Shown here: piece after piece, positions 16,806 to 26,443 of the stretch
How positions within the stretch are numbered: position 1 is the stretch's first letter
Layout of the letters: every line of letters begins with the position of its first letter
NCBI RefSeq assembly: GCF_024505085.1
Contig: NZ_JANIBC010000010.1
Location: 1-61,028, forward strand
Origin: Parvularcula maris
GTDB taxonomy: Bacteria > Pseudomonadota > Alphaproteobacteria > Caulobacterales > Parvularculaceae
DNA: 61,028 nucleotides
Direction: 5' to 3'
The notes under the pieces: generated by a model
Seen by the model: only the letters and a program-made list of their open reading frames with translations
The model's database searches: none
What the model was told of the DNA's origin: nothing
Position numbers and translations under genes: made by a program

Positions 16806-19800
16806 GGGCGAGCCCTCCCTGTGGTAGGCTTCGGGACGAGGCACGCCGCTCCTGCCCCCTGGCGAGAAGCAGAAACGCCTGGGGCACGAAGAAGAACGAC
16901 ACCACCGTCGAAAGGACCACACCCCCGGCAATGGCCGTGGCGAAGGGCGGCCAGAAGCCCCCTTCGGAGAGGATCAACGGCAAGAAGCCTGCGAAGGTCG
17001 TCAGCGTGGTCGAGGTGATGTGGCGGGCAGTCTTCAGCACACCCTCGCGCACCGCTTCCGGCTCGCCGCGCGAGGCCGCGACATCTTCCCTCAGCGTGGT
17101 GACGATGATGATGGCGGCGTTGATTGCCACCCCCATGAGACCCATCAGGGCGATGATCGGCTGGAAGCCGAAGGCGAACCCGGCAAGGGTCAGGCTCAGC
17201 ATGCCGAGCCCCATCGAAAGGCCCGCCACCGTCAGGATCAGCGCGCCGAGGCGGAAGCTACCGAAAGTCAGCACCACGACGGCCACCACCAGGGTGACGA
17301 TCAGCCCCACCGAGGCGAGAAGCGCCCCCACCGCATCCGAGCGCGCCTCCGCGTCGCCGCCAAAGGCGTAGTCATAGCCGTAGGGAAGCTGGAAGCGGCC
17401 CTCGGCCATGGCCTCCTCGAAGCGGGTGATGGCGACGGCGGGCAAGGCGCCCGCCTCCATGAAGCCGAACACGTTGTTGACGCGCTCGCCGTCATAGCGG
17501 GTGATCTTCGCCGCCGAGGGCTGAAGCGTCAGCTCTCCCAGGGAGGCGAGCGGCACGCCCGCGCCGCTGGGCGCGACGAGGGTCGCCGAGCGCAGCTCTT
17601 CGATCGAGCCGCGGGCATCACCGAGGCGGACCACCACGGGGATCTCGTTCTGCCCCTCGATCACACTTCCTCCGCGTGCGCCCTGAAGCTTGGCGGCGAT
17701 CGCTTGGCTGACGGCAGCGAGGGGCATTCCGGCGATGAGCGCAGCCTCCTCATCCGCCTCCACCCAGATCTTCGGCTCGCCGCCGGAGAGAGAGGCACTC
17801 GACACCGTCACCTCGGGCATCTCGGAGAGGATAAGCCGTGCCTCCTCACCAAGCCGCCGCAGCTCGTCCAGGTTCGGGCCGGAGATGCGCAGCTCGAAGG
17901 GCGCATTGGTCGGCGGACCCTGAACCAGAAGCCTCGTATTGACCTGGGCGTTCGGGACCGCAGCGGTCAGCTCCGCCTGCAGATCGTTGACCAGCGTTTC
18001 GAGGCCGGAAAGCTCCCTCGCCGTCACCATGGCTTCGGCGAAGTGCTTGGCCCCGTCGCGGTTCATTTTGAGGTTGTAGTAGAAGGCGGGGACGGACGAC
18101 CCTGTGAACCAGTCAGCCTGGACGATCTCCTCATGGGCATCGAGTACTGCCGAAGCCGCCGCCACCGCCCTCTCGGTCTCCTCTAAGGACGCCTGCGGAT
18201 GAAGCTCGAGCTGCACGTGAAACTGCGCCCGGTCGGCATCGGGGAAGAACTGGTTCGGCAGCCGGCCCGCGCCGACGAAGCCGAGCACGGGCAGGACCAG
18301 GGCCAGCGCGATGGAGAGACGCGGCCGTGCGAGGCTTGCTGCAAGTGCGCCTTCGAAGGCTTTGCCGATGGGAGCGAAGAGATCCCGTCCCCCTTCCGCC
18401 GCCGGTTTCTCAGGTCTCAGGAAGAAGCCTGCGAGCGCCGCGATGACGCTCACCGCCAGAAGGAACGAAGCGATCAGGGCTATGATGACGCTGTCCGCGA
18501 TAGGCCCCACGAACTCGCCCGCGCCCCCAATCAGTAGCGTGATCGGCATAAAAGCCAGCACCGTCGTCAGGGTCGAGGAGAGAAGCGGCAGCCACAGCCT
18601 CCCGACGCTCTCCTCCACCGCCTCCCGCGGTGACAGACCCCTCGTCAGCGCACGGCTCACCGCGTCGCACATGACGATGGCCGCATCGACGAGAAGCCCA
18701 AGCGCGACGATCAGTCCCGTGATCGACATCTGATGGATGGGAATGCCGACGAAGTTCATCACTGCTAGCGAGAGGAGGCTCGTCAGCGGAATGGCTGCGG
18801 TCACCAGTAGCGCCGAGCGGAAGCCAAGGGTGAAGAAGAGGATCGCCACCACCAGCATGATCCCTACGAAGAGGTTCACCAGAAGACTGCCGAAGCGCTC
18901 CTCCGCATAGACCGACTGATCGAAGATCAGCTCCAGCTCAAGTCCTGCGGAGAGTTCCGCTTCGAAGGCATCGAGCTCCTCCCTGACTCTCGCCGACCAG
19001 CCGCCGACGCGGAGGCCGTCGTCAATCCTAGTGCCGACCACCACGGCGCGCTTGCCGTTGACGAGCACGCCCTGCGGCTCGGGCTGCACGATGCCGCGGC
19101 TGATCCTGGCGACATCGCCTAAGAGAAGCTGCGCCCCATCACGGCCCCGGCGCAGGGGCACGGCCCTAAGGCGGGTGAGGTCCGTCAGCTCACCGCGCAC
19201 CTCGACGGCGAGCTCGTTGCCCTGGCCGTAGACCTGACCGGCGGACTGCTTGGCATCAGCCTGGGCGATGGCGCGAGCGATCTCTGCCTCGCCAAGGGAA
19301 AGGGAAGCCGCGAGATCCGGGTCGAGGGTGACGCTGATCTCTTCGTCACCCACGCCCTCGGTCAGCACATACTCCGTACCGGGTACGTTGCGCAGCCTTG
19401 CCTCCAGCTCTTCGGCGGTCCGCTTTAGGATGAGGGGGTCGGGCGCCTCCTCCCCCTCCCAGACGATGGCCGCCAGAAGGGTGAAGGCGTAGCCTCGCTC
19501 GTCGATGAAGCGGGGGTCGCTTGCCCCTTCGGGCAAGAGCACCGCCGCATCGGCCAGCGCATCACGGACCTTGGAGAAGGCCTGATCGGTCTCGTTGATC
19601 GCATCCTGCAGGGTGACCGATACGGAGGAAAGCCCCGTGCTGGAGGTGGAGCTGACGATATCCACCTCTTCGAGTCCGCGCAGCTCATCCTCGATCACCT
19701 GGCTGACCAGCCGCTCGACCCGCTCGGCGCTGGCGCCCGGAAGCGCAGTGAGGATGACGGCGTTACGGTTGCGGATCTTCGGATCCTCCGCCTGCGGCAT

Positions 19801-19887
19801 GGTGAGAAGGGCGGCGACGCCCGCCACCGCCACCAGGATGACAGCGAGAGCCAGCGCCCTTGGGTGATCGTAGAGGATCGTCTTCAT
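16798..19887 (-). CDS. RND-family efflux transporter permease
   Basis: The 1029-residue product has a first membrane segment at about 10-30 and the conserved LPGASAERVERLVSQVIEDE. Two periplasmic porter regions and two clusters of membrane segments follow. The TM4 motif reads GLLVDAAIVMCDAV: one of the paired proton-relay Asp residues of AcrB is present and the second is Ala, a variation found in subfamilies. It should export substrates by proton antiport with the adjacent adaptor and channel. The GVAINAAIIIVTTLRED motif in the second half is also typical. The start overlaps the adaptor gene's end by 4 bases. Confidence 0.93.
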   Translation of the reverse strand: MKTILYDHPRALALAVILVAVAGVAALLTMPQAEDPKIRNRNAVILTALPGASAERVERLVSQVIEDELRGLEEVDIVSSTSSTGLSSVSVTLQDAINETDQAFSKVRDALADAAVLLPEGASDPRFIDERGYAFTLLAAIVWEGEEAPDPLILKRTAEELEARLRNVPGTEYVLTEGVGDEEISVTLDPDLAASLSLGEAEIARAIAQADAKQSAGQVYGQGNELAVEVRGELTDLTRLRAVPLRRGRDGAQLLLGDVARISRGIVQPEPQGVLVNGKRAVVVGTRIDDGLRVGGWSARVREELDAFEAELSAGLELELIFDQSVYAEERFGSLLVNLFVGIMLVVAILFFTLGFRSALLVTAAIPLTSLLSLAVMNFVGIPIHQMSITGLIVALGLLVDAAIVMCDAVSRALTRGLSPREAVEESVGRLWLPLLSSTLTTVLAFMPITLLIGGAGEFVGPIADSVIIALIASFLLAVSVIAALAGFFLRPEKPAAEGGRDLFAPIGKAFEGALAASLARPRLSIALALVLPVLGFVGAGRLPNQFFPDADRAQFHVQLELHPQASLEETERAVAAASAVLDAHEEIVQADWFTGSSVPAFYYNLKMNRDGAKHFAEAMVTARELSGLETLVNDLQAELTAAVPNAQVNTRLLVQGPPTNAPFELRISGPNLDELRRLGEEARLILSEMPEVTVSSASLSGGEPKIWVEADEEAALIAGMPLAAVSQAIAAKLQGARGGSVIEGQNEIPVVVRLGDARGSIEELRSATLVAPSGAGVPLASLGELTLQPSAAKITRYDGERVNNVFGFMEAGALPAVAITRFEEAMAEGRFQLPYGYDYAFGGDAEARSDAVGALLASVGLIVTLVVAVVVLTFGSFRLGALILTVAGLSMGLGMLSLTLAGFAFGFQPIIALMGLMGVAINAAIIIVTTLREDVAASRGEPEAVREGVLKTARHITSTTLTTFAGFLPLILSEGGFWPPFATAIAGGVVLSTVVSFFFVPQAFLLLARGQERRASSRSLPQGGLAHA

Positions 19888-21047
19888 CGCGACGCTCCCC
19901 CTGCATTGGCGAGGGAGATGGGACCGCTAGAAGGAACAGGCGTCACCTTCTGTCCGGGCACGAAGCGGAAGGTGGCGGCCTTGATCACCTGATCGCCGTC
20001 CTCCAGAGTCCCCGAAACATAGGCCCGGTCGTCGCTAAGGGAGAGGATGGTGACGTCCTTGCGCACCGCCGCGCCGTCCTCTACCACGTAGACGGACCAT
20101 AGACCGCGATAGCCCTCCTGCAGTGCCGATAGAGGAACCCATGCGCCGCGCCCCTCCTGCTCATCGGTCAGCTCCAGCCGCACCAACGCGCCGGGGGTGA
20201 GGCTCGAGCCTTGGGGCAGCTCCATCCGCACCATCCGGCTTCTGGTGGAGGGGTCGATGTCCTGCGCGATGCCCGTCACCTTGGCCATGACCTCACCGCC
20301 GCGGTGGATCAGGGGAAGCTCCGCTCCCGGAAGAAGGCGGCCCGAAAGGGTGTCGGGCACCGCCACCTCTGCCTCCTGGGCGGCGTTCTCGGACAGACGC
20401 AGCACCGGCGCGCCGGCGGCCACCGTCGCGCCCTGATCGGCATAGCGGCGCACCACGAAACCAGCGAAGGGCGCGGTGAGCGACGCATCCTCGGCATCGG
20501 CCCGCGCTCTCGCACTGGCACGCTGGAGCAGCCTGACCCGCTCCGCCGCGCTGTCCCTGGCGGCCACGGCATCGTCGCGCTCCTGGTCGGTGGCGAAGCC
20601 CTGGCGCCGCAGATCGAGCACCCGCTCGGCGGTGCTCCGGGCACGGCGAAGGGCGGCCTCCGCCTCAGCGAGCTGGGCCGAGGCTTCCTCGCGGCGAAGG
20701 TCGATCTTCTCCGGGTCGAGCCTGGCGAGGACATCGCCCTTCTCCACTCGGTCGCCGATCTGCACCAGCACGGCCTCGATCTCGCCGGGCACCTGGAAGC
20801 CCACATCGCTGACCTCCGAGGCGGAGAGCGTGCCGGTGAAGAGGCGCCGCTCCTCGAAGCTGTCCTGCATCCTCGCTGCGAAGACCTCCGCTTCGAGCGC
20901 CCGGCCCTCGCCCTCGCGAGGCGCGCCGTCGATGGGCCTGAAGAGCGCGAACGCCCCGATGACCGCGAGCAAGCCGGCCGCGCCGAACCACCAGATGGCC
21001 GCCGGGCGCCTCCCTCGTGCACCCCGCACATCGTTCCGTTCGGTCAT
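19884..21047 (-). CDS. RND efflux periplasmic adaptor (membrane fusion protein)
   Basis: The 387-residue product has an N-terminal membrane anchor (IWWFGAAGLLAVIGAFALF). A lipoyl half-motif follows (GFQVPGEIEAVLVQIGDRVE, then KGDVLARLDP), an alpha-hairpin at about 115-180 rich in Ala/Arg/Glu, the second lipoyl half with APFAGFVVRRYADQGATV, and a beta-barrel region. The layout is the usual HlyD/AcrA one. It bridges the RND pump and the TolC-like channel. The start at 21047 is preferred because GGGAG lies about 8 bases upstream. First gene of the operon; regulated from the shared region with tetR. Confidence 0.92.
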   Translation of the reverse strand: MTERNDVRGARGRRPAAIWWFGAAGLLAVIGAFALFRPIDGAPREGEGRALEAEVFAARMQDSFEERRLFTGTLSASEVSDVGFQVPGEIEAVLVQIGDRVEKGDVLARLDPEKIDLRREEASAQLAEAEAALRRARSTAERVLDLRRQGFATDQERDDAVAARDSAAERVRLLQRASARARADAEDASLTAPFAGFVVRRYADQGATVAAGAPVLRLSENAAQEAEVAVPDTLSGRLLPGAELPLIHRGGEVMAKVTGIAQDIDPSTRSRMVRMELPQGSSLTPGALVRLELTDEQEGRGAWVPLSALQEGYRGLWSVYVVEDGAAVRKDVTILSLSDDRAYVSGTLEDGDQVIKAATFRFVPGQKVTPVPSSGPISLANAGGASR

Positions 21048-21078
21048 TATCAAGGCTCCCTCACCTAACGAATGCGTT

Positions 21079-21102
21079 GTGACGATATTCGTATTTCGTC
21101 AC
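21079..21102. promoter_or_regulatory. palindromic operator between the tetR and efflux genes
   Basis: GTGACGA at 21079-21085 and TCGTCAC at 21096-21102 form a perfect inverted repeat with a 10-base spacer. A TTGACT box at 21109-21104 on the minus strand could be the -35 of the efflux promoter, which would put the palindrome over the promoter core. The divergent TetR gene is the natural candidate to bind it. This is inference from placement and symmetry. Confidence 0.7.
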
Positions 21103-21155
21103 TAGTCAACTAATGAAAAGCAGTCTAAGGCCCTGATCCCGCTAAGGAGGTGCAT

Positions 21156-21749
21156 TTGCCGCGGCTCAACCTGACCGAAGACGAGACGAGAAACCTGGTG
21201 CTGGACGAGGCCGAGCGGCTGTTCGGCGAGGTGGGCTACGACAAGACCACCATCGCCGACATCGCTAAGGCCTGCGGCTTCTCCACGGCCAATGTGCACC
21301 GGGTCCTGGGCACCAAATCGGCCATCAACCAGGCCATTGCCGCCCGCAAGCTGTCGGGCAAGATCGCCGAGGCCAGGCGGGCGGCGGGCGGCGCCGAGAC
21401 GGCCGAGGCTGCCCTGCACGCCTTCGCCCGCTCGATCTACGAGCAGACCAAGATCATGGTCGATAACGACAAGCGGGTGCATCACATGGTCGCCGCCGCC
21501 ATCGAGGAGCGCTGGCAGGAGGTCACCACCTACCGCCGCGGGCTTCTCAAGGAGGTCAGCCGCTTCATCGAGCGCGGCTGCGACAGCGGCGAGTTCAGTG
21601 TTGTGGATGCCGAAACGGCGGCGCGCGTCTTTCACACCTCCGCCGTGCGCTACTTCCACCCCCTTCTCGTCGCCGAGCTGGAGGGCTCCGAGGGCGCCGA
21701 GTTCGACGACTGGTTCGCTCACATAGTAGCGTCTTTGAAGTCTCGGTGA
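21156..21749 (+). CDS. TetR-family transcriptional regulator
   Basis: The 197-residue product has the TetR HTH: AERLFGEVGYDKTTIADIAK, then ACGFSTANVHRVLGTK, at about residues 15-60, followed by a helical ligand domain. TTG at 21156 is chosen because AAGGAGGT at 21144-21151 is spaced correctly for it; the GTG at 21150 overlaps that site. The gene diverges from the RND operon and probably represses it. Confidence 0.9.
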   Translation: MPRLNLTEDETRNLVLDEAERLFGEVGYDKTTIADIAKACGFSTANVHRVLGTKSAINQAIAARKLSGKIAEARRAAGGAETAEAALHAFARSIYEQTKIMVDNDKRVHHMVAAAIEERWQEVTTYRRGLLKEVSRFIERGCDSGEFSVVDAETAARVFHTSAVRYFHPLLVAELEGSEGAEFDDWFAHIVASLKSR

Positions 21750-21847
21750 GCTAGGCTTGTGCTCGCCCCGCACAGGGCGCAAAACCTTGGGTGGGCAGCC
21801 GTTCACCTCGATCGTAGCGAACGGCTGAGACGGCAAGGAGCCCAGTA

Positions 21848-24800
21848 GTGAGCGCGGATGGTACCGAGGAATGCCCGGCGAAGTTTGAGCCGCAACTGAG
21901 CTTCCCCGTCATCGGCATCGGCGCTTCGGCGGGCGGTCTCGAAGCCGTGACGGAGATGCTGCGCGAGGGCGATCCGAACACCGGTATGGCCTTCGTGCTG
22001 GTTCAGCACCTCGACCCCAACCATGAGAGCATGCTGCCGGAGCTTCTCAGCCGCAAGACCAGGCTGAGCGTGCGCCAGGTCCGCAAGGGCGACCGGATCG
22101 AGCCGGACACGCTGCACATCATCCCGCCGGGCAACGCCCTCTCCATCGAGGAGGGGCGCTTCGTCCTGACCGCCTTCGACGAGCCGAGGGGCTTGAGGCG
22201 GCCGATCGACACCTTCCTGGAAAGCCTTGGCGCGGCTCAAGGGGCCGACTGCGCCTGCGTCATCCTCTCCGGCACCGGCGCCGACGGCTCGGAGGGGCTT
22301 CGCACGGTCAAGGAGATGGGCGGGGTCGTCCTGGTCCAGTCTCCCGAGACCTCCCGCTATGACGGCATGCCCAACTCCGCCATCGCCACAGGGCTTGCCG
22401 ACCACGTCATGCCCACGGGCGAGATGTTCGCCCGGCTGCACCGCTACTTCTCCAGCCGCGACAAGGGTGCCCTTCTCGGTAGCGGAGAGGAGCTCGAAAG
22501 CCAGCTCGACGAGATCGTCCGTACCTTGCGCGATAGCGTCGGGCACGACTTCTCCGGCTACAAGCACCCCACGCTCGTCCGGCGTATCTCCCGTCACATG
22601 CAGCTTACGGAGAAGCTCGACCCGGACGAGTATATCGCCTTCCTGCGCGCCTCCCCTGCCGCCTCCGAGGCCCTGTTCAGGGACCTCCTCATCAACGTCA
22701 CCAACTTCTTCCGGGACAAGGAGTATTTCGACCTCCTGCGGCGGGAGGTGGTCGAGCCTCTGGTGGAGAGCACCCCTCGCTCCCACCAGATTCGCGTCTG
22801 GGTGCCGGGCTGCTCCAGCGGCCAGGAGGCCTACTCCCTCGCCATGCTGTTCGATCATGTGGGCACACGGATGAACAGGCGACCTCTCGTGCAGATTTTC
22901 GCCACCGATGTCGACGACACCATGATCCGCATCGCGCGGGAGGGGCACTACCCGACCGCCGCCCTCAAGGACATACCCGAGGAGTTCCGCAACAGCTACA
23001 CGATCGGCATGGACAGCCAGTTCCGCATCGCGCCGAGGGTACGCGATATGGTGAGGTTCTCCGTCCACAACCTCGTCAAGGACCCGCCCTTCTCGAACCT
23101 CGACCTGATCTCCTGCCGGAACCTGCTCATCTATCTCACGGACAAGGTGCAGCAGCACCTCATCCCGCTGATGCACTACAGCCTCAGGCCGGGCGGCTTC
23201 CTCTTTCTCGGGCCGTCGGAGAGCATCGCGCGGCGCGAAGACCTCTTCGCCCCGATCGACCAGAAGGCTCGCCTGTTCAAACGCAAAGATACTCATGCCC
23301 GTGAGCCCATTCGGCTTCCCCTCGGCGTCGATACGCCGCGTGTCACCGCCCCGCGATCCGCTTCCCCCTCCCCCTATGCCCATCTCGAAGAGCGGACGGA
23401 AACGCCGAACACGGAGATCATGGAGCGGTTCGCGCCGCCCTTCGTCCGCATCAACGAGGACGGCGATGTCAGGGGCTCGTCCGGCGACCTCAGCCCCTAT
23501 CTCAAATCCTACCCCGGAGAGCGCGACCAGCATATCTTCAGGCTGGCCCGCGAGGGTCTGAGGGAAACTGTCTTTCCTCTGATCATGAAGGCTAGGAAGA
23601 CGGGGCGGCGGCAGGCGGCGAAGGATATCGAGGTGGAGTCGCAGTTCGGCATCCAGACCGTGGACGTCGTCGCCGAACCCTTGCGCGAGGGGCTGCTCGC
23701 CCTCGTCTTCATCAATGTCGGCCAGTTCCGCCAGAAGCTGCAGGACTACTATATCGAAGGCGGCGATGCGGACGACCGCGTCAACGATCTGGAGGCGGAG
23801 CTTCGCCTGACCCGCTACCGCCTGCGCGGGGCGGTGGAGGAGCTCGAGACCGCCAATGAGGAGCTGAAGAGCTCCAACGAAGAGATGATGTCGGCGAACG
23901 AGGAGCTTCAGTCGGCGAACGAAGAGCTCTCGACGGTCAACGAGGAGCTCAAGCACAAGGTCGACGAGCTGGGCGTGGTGAATGCCGACCTTGCCAACTT
24001 CCTCACCTCGATCAAGATGGCCGTGGTGGTGGTTGACCGCGACCTCATGGTGCGGACCTTCACCGACCAGTCGCGGCAGATCTTCCCCTTCCAGAACGCA
24101 GACAAGGGCAGGCCCCTTTCCGAGATCAACCTGCTCGTCGACGAGGTCAACCTCCTCAGCGACGTTCAGCACTGCATCGAGCATAACGAGCCGGTCGAGC
24201 GCGTTGTCGAAAACAAAGACAACACCATGACCTTCATTATGCGGATCCTACCCTACAAGTCCGCTGCCGGAGAGGTCGACGGCGCCACCCTCACCTTCAA
24301 CGACATCACCCGCCTCAAACGTCTCGAGAACGACGTCTATGAGAAGACCGAGCGGCTCCGGCTCGCCATGTCCATCGGCGAGATCGGCGTGTGGGAGATC
24401 GACCTCGATACCGACATCGTCGAGTGCGACGAGACCCTTCTCCGCCTCTTCGACATGCCGGAGAAGAAGGAGGTCACCGTCACCGACTTCATCGACCAGA
24501 TCCACCCGGACGACCGCGACCGCGTGCTTCAGGATTTCGAGAAGGCGAGGCGGGACAGGGGAGCCTACGAGCAGGAGTTCCGCATCCCCCTGCCCGACGG
24601 CTCCGTCCGTTGGCTGAAGGGCGTGGGGCAGCTGCTTCAGCTTCCCGCGGGCCAGCGCCGCATGCTCGGCCTCAACTACGACATCACCTTCGAGGAGGAG
24701 GCCCGCGAGAACCAGCAGCTCCTGGTGCGGGAGATGAACCACCGGGTGAAGAACCTCTTCGCGGTCGTCTCCTCCCTGATCAACACCACCGCCAAGAGAG

Positions 24801-25300
24801 CCAGCAACGTCCCCGACTACGCCGTTTCCCTGCGCGACCGGGTGAACGCCCTAGGCCGGGCCTACGAGCTTACCCAGAACAAGACCGTGCTGGCCAATGT
24901 GGACCTTCACTCTCTCCTGCAGAAGATCCTCGCTCCCCACGGAACCGCGGCCGAGGTCACCCTCGAGGGCACCCCCGTCGACGTACCGGTGGACGCCATC
25001 ACCCCGATCAGCCTGATCGTCCACGAGCTCGCCACCAACGCCGTCAAATATGGCGGCCTGTCCAGTCAAGACGCGGAGCTTGCCATCCATTGGAAGACCG
25101 AAGAGGATGGCAGCATCAGCCTTCAGTGGAAGGAGAAGGGTAGCCAGCCCAGCAAGGGTGCGGGGGACGCCGCGCACGGCTTCGGCACGAAACTCATCGA
25201 CGCGAGCGTCAGGCAGCTTCGCGGCAGCATCGAAAGGCAGTGGACGGAGGAGGGACTTCACGCCCTTCTCACCATCCGCCTTCCAGGAAACCACCGGTAG
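21848..25300 (+). CDS. CheB-CheR-PAS-PAS HWE-family sensor histidine kinase
   Basis: The 1150-residue product has a CheB methylesterase domain (about 18-195; GIGASAGGLEAV, VLVQHLDP, SGTGADGSEGL). A CheR methyltransferase domain (about 237-477; VWVPGCSSGQEAYSLAML, ISCRNLLIYL) follows. Next are a coiled coil at about 646-705 with repeated ANEEL/SNEEM heptads, two PAS domains (about 714-827 and 834-947), and an HWE/HisKA2-type kinase with phospho-acceptor His about 965 in VREMNHRVKNLF. CheB and CheR fused to a kinase suggests signalling linked to methylation rather than classic chemotaxis. GTG at 21848 follows AAGGAG. A response regulator gene starts 3 bases after the stop. Confidence 0.93.
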   Translation: MSADGTEECPAKFEPQLSFPVIGIGASAGGLEAVTEMLREGDPNTGMAFVLVQHLDPNHESMLPELLSRKTRLSVRQVRKGDRIEPDTLHIIPPGNALSIEEGRFVLTAFDEPRGLRRPIDTFLESLGAAQGADCACVILSGTGADGSEGLRTVKEMGGVVLVQSPETSRYDGMPNSAIATGLADHVMPTGEMFARLHRYFSSRDKGALLGSGEELESQLDEIVRTLRDSVGHDFSGYKHPTLVRRISRHMQLTEKLDPDEYIAFLRASPAASEALFRDLLINVTNFFRDKEYFDLLRREVVEPLVESTPRSHQIRVWVPGCSSGQEAYSLAMLFDHVGTRMNRRPLVQIFATDVDDTMIRIAREGHYPTAALKDIPEEFRNSYTIGMDSQFRIAPRVRDMVRFSVHNLVKDPPFSNLDLISCRNLLIYLTDKVQQHLIPLMHYSLRPGGFLFLGPSESIARREDLFAPIDQKARLFKRKDTHAREPIRLPLGVDTPRVTAPRSASPSPYAHLEERTETPNTEIMERFAPPFVRINEDGDVRGSSGDLSPYLKSYPGERDQHIFRLAREGLRETVFPLIMKARKTGRRQAAKDIEVESQFGIQTVDVVAEPLREGLLALVFINVGQFRQKLQDYYIEGGDADDRVNDLEAELRLTRYRLRGAVEELETANEELKSSNEEMMSANEELQSANEELSTVNEELKHKVDELGVVNADLANFLTSIKMAVVVVDRDLMVRTFTDQSRQIFPFQNADKGRPLSEINLLVDEVNLLSDVQHCIEHNEPVERVVENKDNTMTFIMRILPYKSAAGEVDGATLTFNDITRLKRLENDVYEKTERLRLAMSIGEIGVWEIDLDTDIVECDETLLRLFDMPEKKEVTVTDFIDQIHPDDRDRVLQDFEKARRDRGAYEQEFRIPLPDGSVRWLKGVGQLLQLPAGQRRMLGLNYDITFEEEARENQQLLVREMNHRVKNLFAVVSSLINTTAKRASNVPDYAVSLRDRVNALGRAYELTQNKTVLANVDLHSLLQKILAPHGTAAEVTLEGTPVDVPVDAITPISLIVHELATNAVKYGGLSSQDAELAIHWKTEEDGSISLQWKEKGSQPSKGAGDAAHGFGTKLIDASVRQLRGSIERQWTEEGLHALLTIRLPGNHR

Positions 25301-25303
25301 AGC

Positions 25304-25678
25304 ATGCGTAACCTCAGGCTTCTGATCGTCGAGGACGAGGCGCTCGTCGCCATGGACCTCGAACTCGCCGCCTCTTCCCTCGGCGTCGGTGACATCTTGG
25401 TCGCCGGTAGCTGCCAGGAGGCGATGAACCTGATCGGTGAGGAGTGGATCGACGTCGCCATCCTCGACATCGCCCTTCCGGACGGCAAGTCCTTCGACGC
25501 CGCCGCCCTACTGAAAGCTCGGGGCGCGGGCATCATCTTTCACTCAGGCCATGCCGAGCCGACCTCCCTTCTGAGCGAGTTCCCAGGCGCGGAGGTCTGC
25601 ACCAAACCTTGCGGCCCCGAAGAGGTCATGGCGGCGATGCAGAAGGTTCTGCATCCGGGACGAACCGATCCGGCGTGA
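25304..25678 (+). CDS. single-domain response regulator
   Basis: The 124-residue product is a receiver domain alone: acidic pocket VEDE near residue 9, phospho-acceptor Asp55 in AILDIALPDG, and the conserved Lys in CTKPC. No output domain follows. It begins 3 bases after the kinase stop, so it is probably its partner, as commonly seen beside HWE kinases. It may relay phosphate or act by binding another protein. Confidence 0.92.
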   Translation: MRNLRLLIVEDEALVAMDLELAASSLGVGDILVAGSCQEAMNLIGEEWIDVAILDIALPDGKSFDAAALLKARGAGIIFHSGHAEPTSLLSEFPGAEVCTKPCGPEEVMAAMQKVLHPGRTDPA

Positions 25679-25684
25679 TCCCCT

Positions 25685-26443
25685 TCAGTACTGGCCCATC
25701 ATCCCCCCATCGACGAAGATGGTCTGCCCCGTGATGAACGACGCGCCGGGGCCGGCCAGGAAGACGGCGGCCGCCGCGATCTCGTGCGGTTCGCCGCAGC
25801 GCCCGACGGCGAAACGAGCCTCCGCCCACTTCATCAGCTCGTCATCGGCGAGCAGGCTCTCGTTGCTTTTCGTACGGAAGAAGCCAGGTGCCACCGCGTT
25901 CACCGTCACCCCGCTCGCGCCGAAACTCGCAGCCAGGGACCGGGTCGCCGCCTCCAGGGCGCTTTTCGACATGCCGTAGGGGTGGTCGTAGCCCCTCGCC
26001 AAGGGGCCGGTCACCGAGGTCATGTTGACGATACGCCCGTACCCGCGCTCGGCCATGGCTCGTCCCGCCACGCGCGCGAGGTGGAAGGGCGCGACGGTAT
26101 TGGCACGGAGCATCGCTTCGACCTCCGCAACGCCGTACTCCTGCAGGCCCTTACGGTTTCTGAGGCCCGCATTGTTGATCAAGATGCTGATCGGCTTTCT
26201 CGCCTCCAGATCGCGAAACGCCGCCTCCGCCGCCGCCGGGTCGCTGGCGTCGAAGCAGAGCGCCTCGCCCCCTACCTCCGCCGCCGCCCTGCCCGCGCGC
26301 TCGGGCGAGCGGCTGTTGATGACCAGTTCGGCGCCGCAGCTCGCCAGCCCCTTGGCGATCTCGTACCCCAGCCCGGAAGAGGCCCCGGTGACGAGCGCGC
26401 GCTGCCCGGTGAGGTCGAACAGTTCCGGCGCCCCTTCAGGCAC
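25685..26443 (-). CDS. short-chain dehydrogenase/reductase
   Basis: The 252-residue product has the SDR cofactor site ALVTGASSGLGYEIAKG, NNAG, catalytic Ser in VNMTSVTG, YGMSK (Tyr-x-x-x-Lys), and the FabG-like end TGQTIFVDGGMMGQY. It most resembles gluconate-5-dehydrogenase and FabG-type reductases; the substrate is unknown. The GTG start at 26443 overlaps the end of the FAD reductase gene by 8 bases, so both are co-translated. It converges with the response regulator gene. Confidence 0.88.
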   Translation of the reverse strand: MPEGAPELFDLTGQRALVTGASSGLGYEIAKGLASCGAELVINSRSPERAGRAAAEVGGEALCFDASDPAAAEAAFRDLEARKPISILINNAGLRNRKGLQEYGVAEVEAMLRANTVAPFHLARVAGRAMAERGYGRIVNMTSVTGPLARGYDHPYGMSKSALEAATRSLAASFGASGVTVNAVAPGFFRTKSNESLLADDELMKWAEARFAVGRCGEPHEIAAAAVFLAGPGASFITGQTIFVDGGMMGQY

